Below, one piece after another: positions 63,201-64,000 of a DNA stretch of 64,000 nucleotides. Each line of letters starts with the position of its first letter. Positions within the stretch are counted from its first letter, which is position 1. Below the pieces are notes generated by a model that was given only the letters and a program-made list of their open reading frames with translations, ran no database searches and was not told where the DNA came from. A program made the position numbers and the translations under genes. Source of the stretch: Triplophysa rosa (taxonomy: Eukaryota > Chordata > Actinopteri > Cypriniformes > Nemacheilidae); NCBI RefSeq assembly GCF_024868665.1, contig NC_079897.1, positions 2,773,133-2,837,132 on the forward strand, read 5' to 3'.

Positions 63201-63744
63201 TCCGGACAGGAAAGATCAACTGAGCACAGACTCAAATATATAAACAAAGGATGTTGTGTTGGCCAGGCCAGTTGTTTGCTGTCTGATGGAATCACGTAGG
63301 GTTTGTGTTGTTTTTGTTATCTTGAAGTTGTTTCACTTTTTCTCCAGATTATGCGAGAAATCCTGGAGCACAAGATCAAAATTTACGAATTTCCGGAGAC
63401 TGATGATGAGGAGGAGAACAAGATTGTGAAAACAATCAAAGTAAGAAAATATAAGTGGATAAAGGAACTTTTTTTAATATAATGCGCTGACAAAGATCAG
63501 AATTTTGATGCGTAGACACTGCGTGCAGTATACAAGGTGGCTGCATATTGAAGGTCTGCCAGGACGGCTCTGCATGCTGATGCAGCACACATACTCCTTG
63601 CACTTAGTCACCCATAAGCTTCTTGCTGTCTCTCTCTCCCTCCCAAGGATCGGTTGCCCCTGGCTGTGGTCGGAAGCAACACTATCATCGAGGTGAATAG
63701 CAAGAGGGTTCGAGGAAGGCAGTACCCATGGGGTGTGGCAGAAG
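57276..63744 (+). CDS. septin7: septin 7, 5' part (9 exons; C-terminal exons beyond the window)
   Basis: Spliced CDS join(57276..57279,59744..59748,59929..60031,61487..61593,62145..62245,62396..62530,62901..63018,63348..63440,63648..63744), 254 residues then open in phase 1. The sequence after residue 3 closely follows human SEPTIN7 as I remember it: polybasic [10 protein letters not shown]-loop GESGLGKS (38-45), switch region TVQVEQSKV, DTPGFG (94-99), AKAD (175-178) and the start of the septin-unique element (WGVAE). Known role: a GTP-binding core subunit that caps septin hetero-octamers, needed for cytokinesis and cytoskeletal barriers. The coiled coil is not in view. The start relies on ATG at 57276 (exon ends ATGG|gtaagt) joined through a 5-nt microexon, giving [11 protein letters not shown] against human ...MVAQQKNLEGY. 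The fish a/b paralogue is not resolved. Confidence 0.94.
58770..59025. mobile_element. MITE, TTAAAGGGATAGTTCACC family
   Basis: Starts TGGTAGTTCACCCC and ends GGGGAACTATCCCTTTAA, with the 'aaagaagatattttgaagaa' body. Confidence 0.7.
59146..59600. mobile_element. 455-bp hAT-like element, TAGGGATGTAACGATTCAC ends
   Basis: Inverted ends TAGGGATGTAACGATTCAC and GTGAATCGTTACATCCCTA. It is flanked by GTCGTTAT (59138-59145) and GTTGTTAT (59601-59608), an 8-bp duplication with one change. Confidence 0.8.
59744..59748 (+). CDS. septin7: septin7 microexon (5 nt)
   Basis: CAGCA between ...tttaag and gtaagt. It is the only way found to join ATGG (phase 1) to the 59929 exon (phase 0). A tandem AG (aagcag) could trim it to 2 nt, removing one Ala. 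Confidence 0.55.
59929..60031 (+). CDS. septin7: septin7 exon 3
   Basis: 103 bp, phase 0 in and phase 1 out (ttttcag / gtaaga). It encodes [20 protein letters not shown] and [14 protein letters not shown], up to the P-loop. Confidence 0.95.
60032..61486 (+). other. septin7 intron 3, 1.5 kb
   Basis: It contains a long-variant MITE of the TTAAAGGGATAGTTCACC family (60764-61168, left end lost). No other feature is seen. Confidence 0.7.
60764..61168. mobile_element. MITE, TTAAAGGGATAGTTCACC family, long variant
   Basis: A body with two inverted 'ccattgactcccatagtagg' segments; right end GGGTGAAGTTCCCTTTAA. Confidence 0.7.
61487..61593 (+). CDS. septin7: septin7 exon 4: P-loop
   Basis: 107 bp (tttcag / gtatgg). 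It encodes [14 protein letters not shown] (nucleotide-binding loop) and SHRIKKTVQ. Confidence 0.96.
61594..62144 (+). other. septin7 intron 4
   Basis: 551 bp; no recognisable feature. Confidence 0.7.
62145..62245 (+). CDS. septin7: septin7 exon 5: G3 motif
   Basis: 101 bp (gggcag / gtaaga). It encodes [14 protein letters not shown] and [16 protein letters not shown]. Confidence 0.96.
62396..62530 (+). CDS. septin7: septin7 exon 6
   Basis: 135 bp (cttcag / gtgagt). It encodes [20 protein letters not shown] and [17 protein letters not shown] microsatellite follows the donor at once (62541-62566). Confidence 0.96.
62531..62900 (+). other. septin7 intron 6 with CT tract
   Basis: 370 bp. A (CT)13 microsatellite lies at 62541-62566, directly after the donor. 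Confidence 0.75.
62901..63018 (+). CDS. septin7: septin7 exon 7: G4 motif
   Basis: 118 bp (ctccag / gtcagt). It encodes [17 protein letters not shown] and the guanine-specificity motif AKAD. Confidence 0.96.
63019..63347 (+). other. septin7 intron 7
   Basis: 329 bp; no recognisable feature. Confidence 0.7.
63348..63440 (+). CDS. septin7: septin7 exon 8
   Basis: 93 bp, phase 0-0 (ctccag / gtaaga). It encodes [20 protein letters not shown] and an acidic [11 protein letters not shown] stretch. Confidence 0.95.
63648..63744 (+). CDS. septin7: septin7 exon 9 (last in window)
   Basis: 97 bp (cccaag / gtagat), ending phase 1. It encodes [20 protein letters not shown] and RQYPWGVAE; the next exon lies beyond 64000. 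Confidence 0.94.
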
Positions 63745-64000
63745 GTAGATGCACTAGAAATGTCATCAGCTGTTATAAGGACATGGTGGATCTCACACAT
63801 CTACATTTTAAAAAGATGTTATTTTAATGTGTTAGATTAAACTTGGCAGGTAACCTTAAAATAAACAACTAAAAATGGCTGTAGATTTAGCTCTGTGTAA
63901 AAGATTTAATAGTTTATTTAATAAACTAATTTGAACAGGAAAACCTGCAAATATCAATGTTTTAAAAATGTTTATTTTTTTATGAAAAACGTATAACAAT

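Overview
The window is a stretch of ray-finned fish nuclear genome, most likely from a cyprinid. Supporting signs are split vertebrate genes with GT-AG introns, AT-rich introns packed with short foldback DNA transposons (notably the family with TTAAAGGGATAGTTCACCC ends), tRNA-derived SINE fragments, a Tc1-like element and long simple-sequence tracts. The species cannot be fixed from sequence alone. No bacterial, phage, CRISPR or operon-like structure is present.

Four protein-coding genes were assembled exon by exon; every junction keeps the reading frame. (1) 4794-22778, plus: the last 11 coding exons of a CUB and sushi multiple domains gene, best matched to csmd3. They encode four sushi domains, a membrane-proximal stalk, one transmembrane helix and a cytoplasmic tail ending TMV. 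The earlier exons lie before the window. (2) 37034-48021, plus: complete cthrc1 (4 exons, 233 aa), a secreted protein with 12 collagen triplets. (3) 51268-55918, minus: complete slc25a32 (7 exons, 311 aa), the mitochondrial folate/FAD carrier. (4) 57276-63744, plus: the first nine exons of septin7 (254 residues, whole G1-G4 region); the rest lies beyond the window. The septin7 model needs a 5-nt microexon.

Layout: 1-25480 is the csmd3 3' end with large introns and a probable 3'UTR of about 2.7 kb. 25481-36900 is intergenic and mostly transposon debris. 36900-48630 is cthrc1 with a 7.6-kb first intron. 48631-51267 is a tail-to-tail spacer holding a 1595-bp Tc1-like element that is dead by two visible lesions. 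51268-55918 is slc25a32. 55919-57275 is a head-to-head spacer, probably carrying both promoters. From 57276 on is septin7. The genes have unrelated roles (neuronal adhesion/complement-type protein, matrix/Wnt modulator, mitochondrial carrier, cytoskeletal GTPase) and do not form a pathway. cthrc1 and slc25a32 are also neighbours in human 8q22.3, with CSMD3 nearby on 8q23; septin7 next door is a junction not found in human.

I found no previously undescribed biological system. The points most worth a second look are: the septin7 microexon with a tandem acceptor; an inverted pair of hAT-like elements flanking three csmd3 exons; a duplicated intronic block with an acceptor-like site and an open frame; nested transposon insertions, one with its empty site preserved elsewhere in the window; and a 1.1-kb tract in strict 4-bp register.
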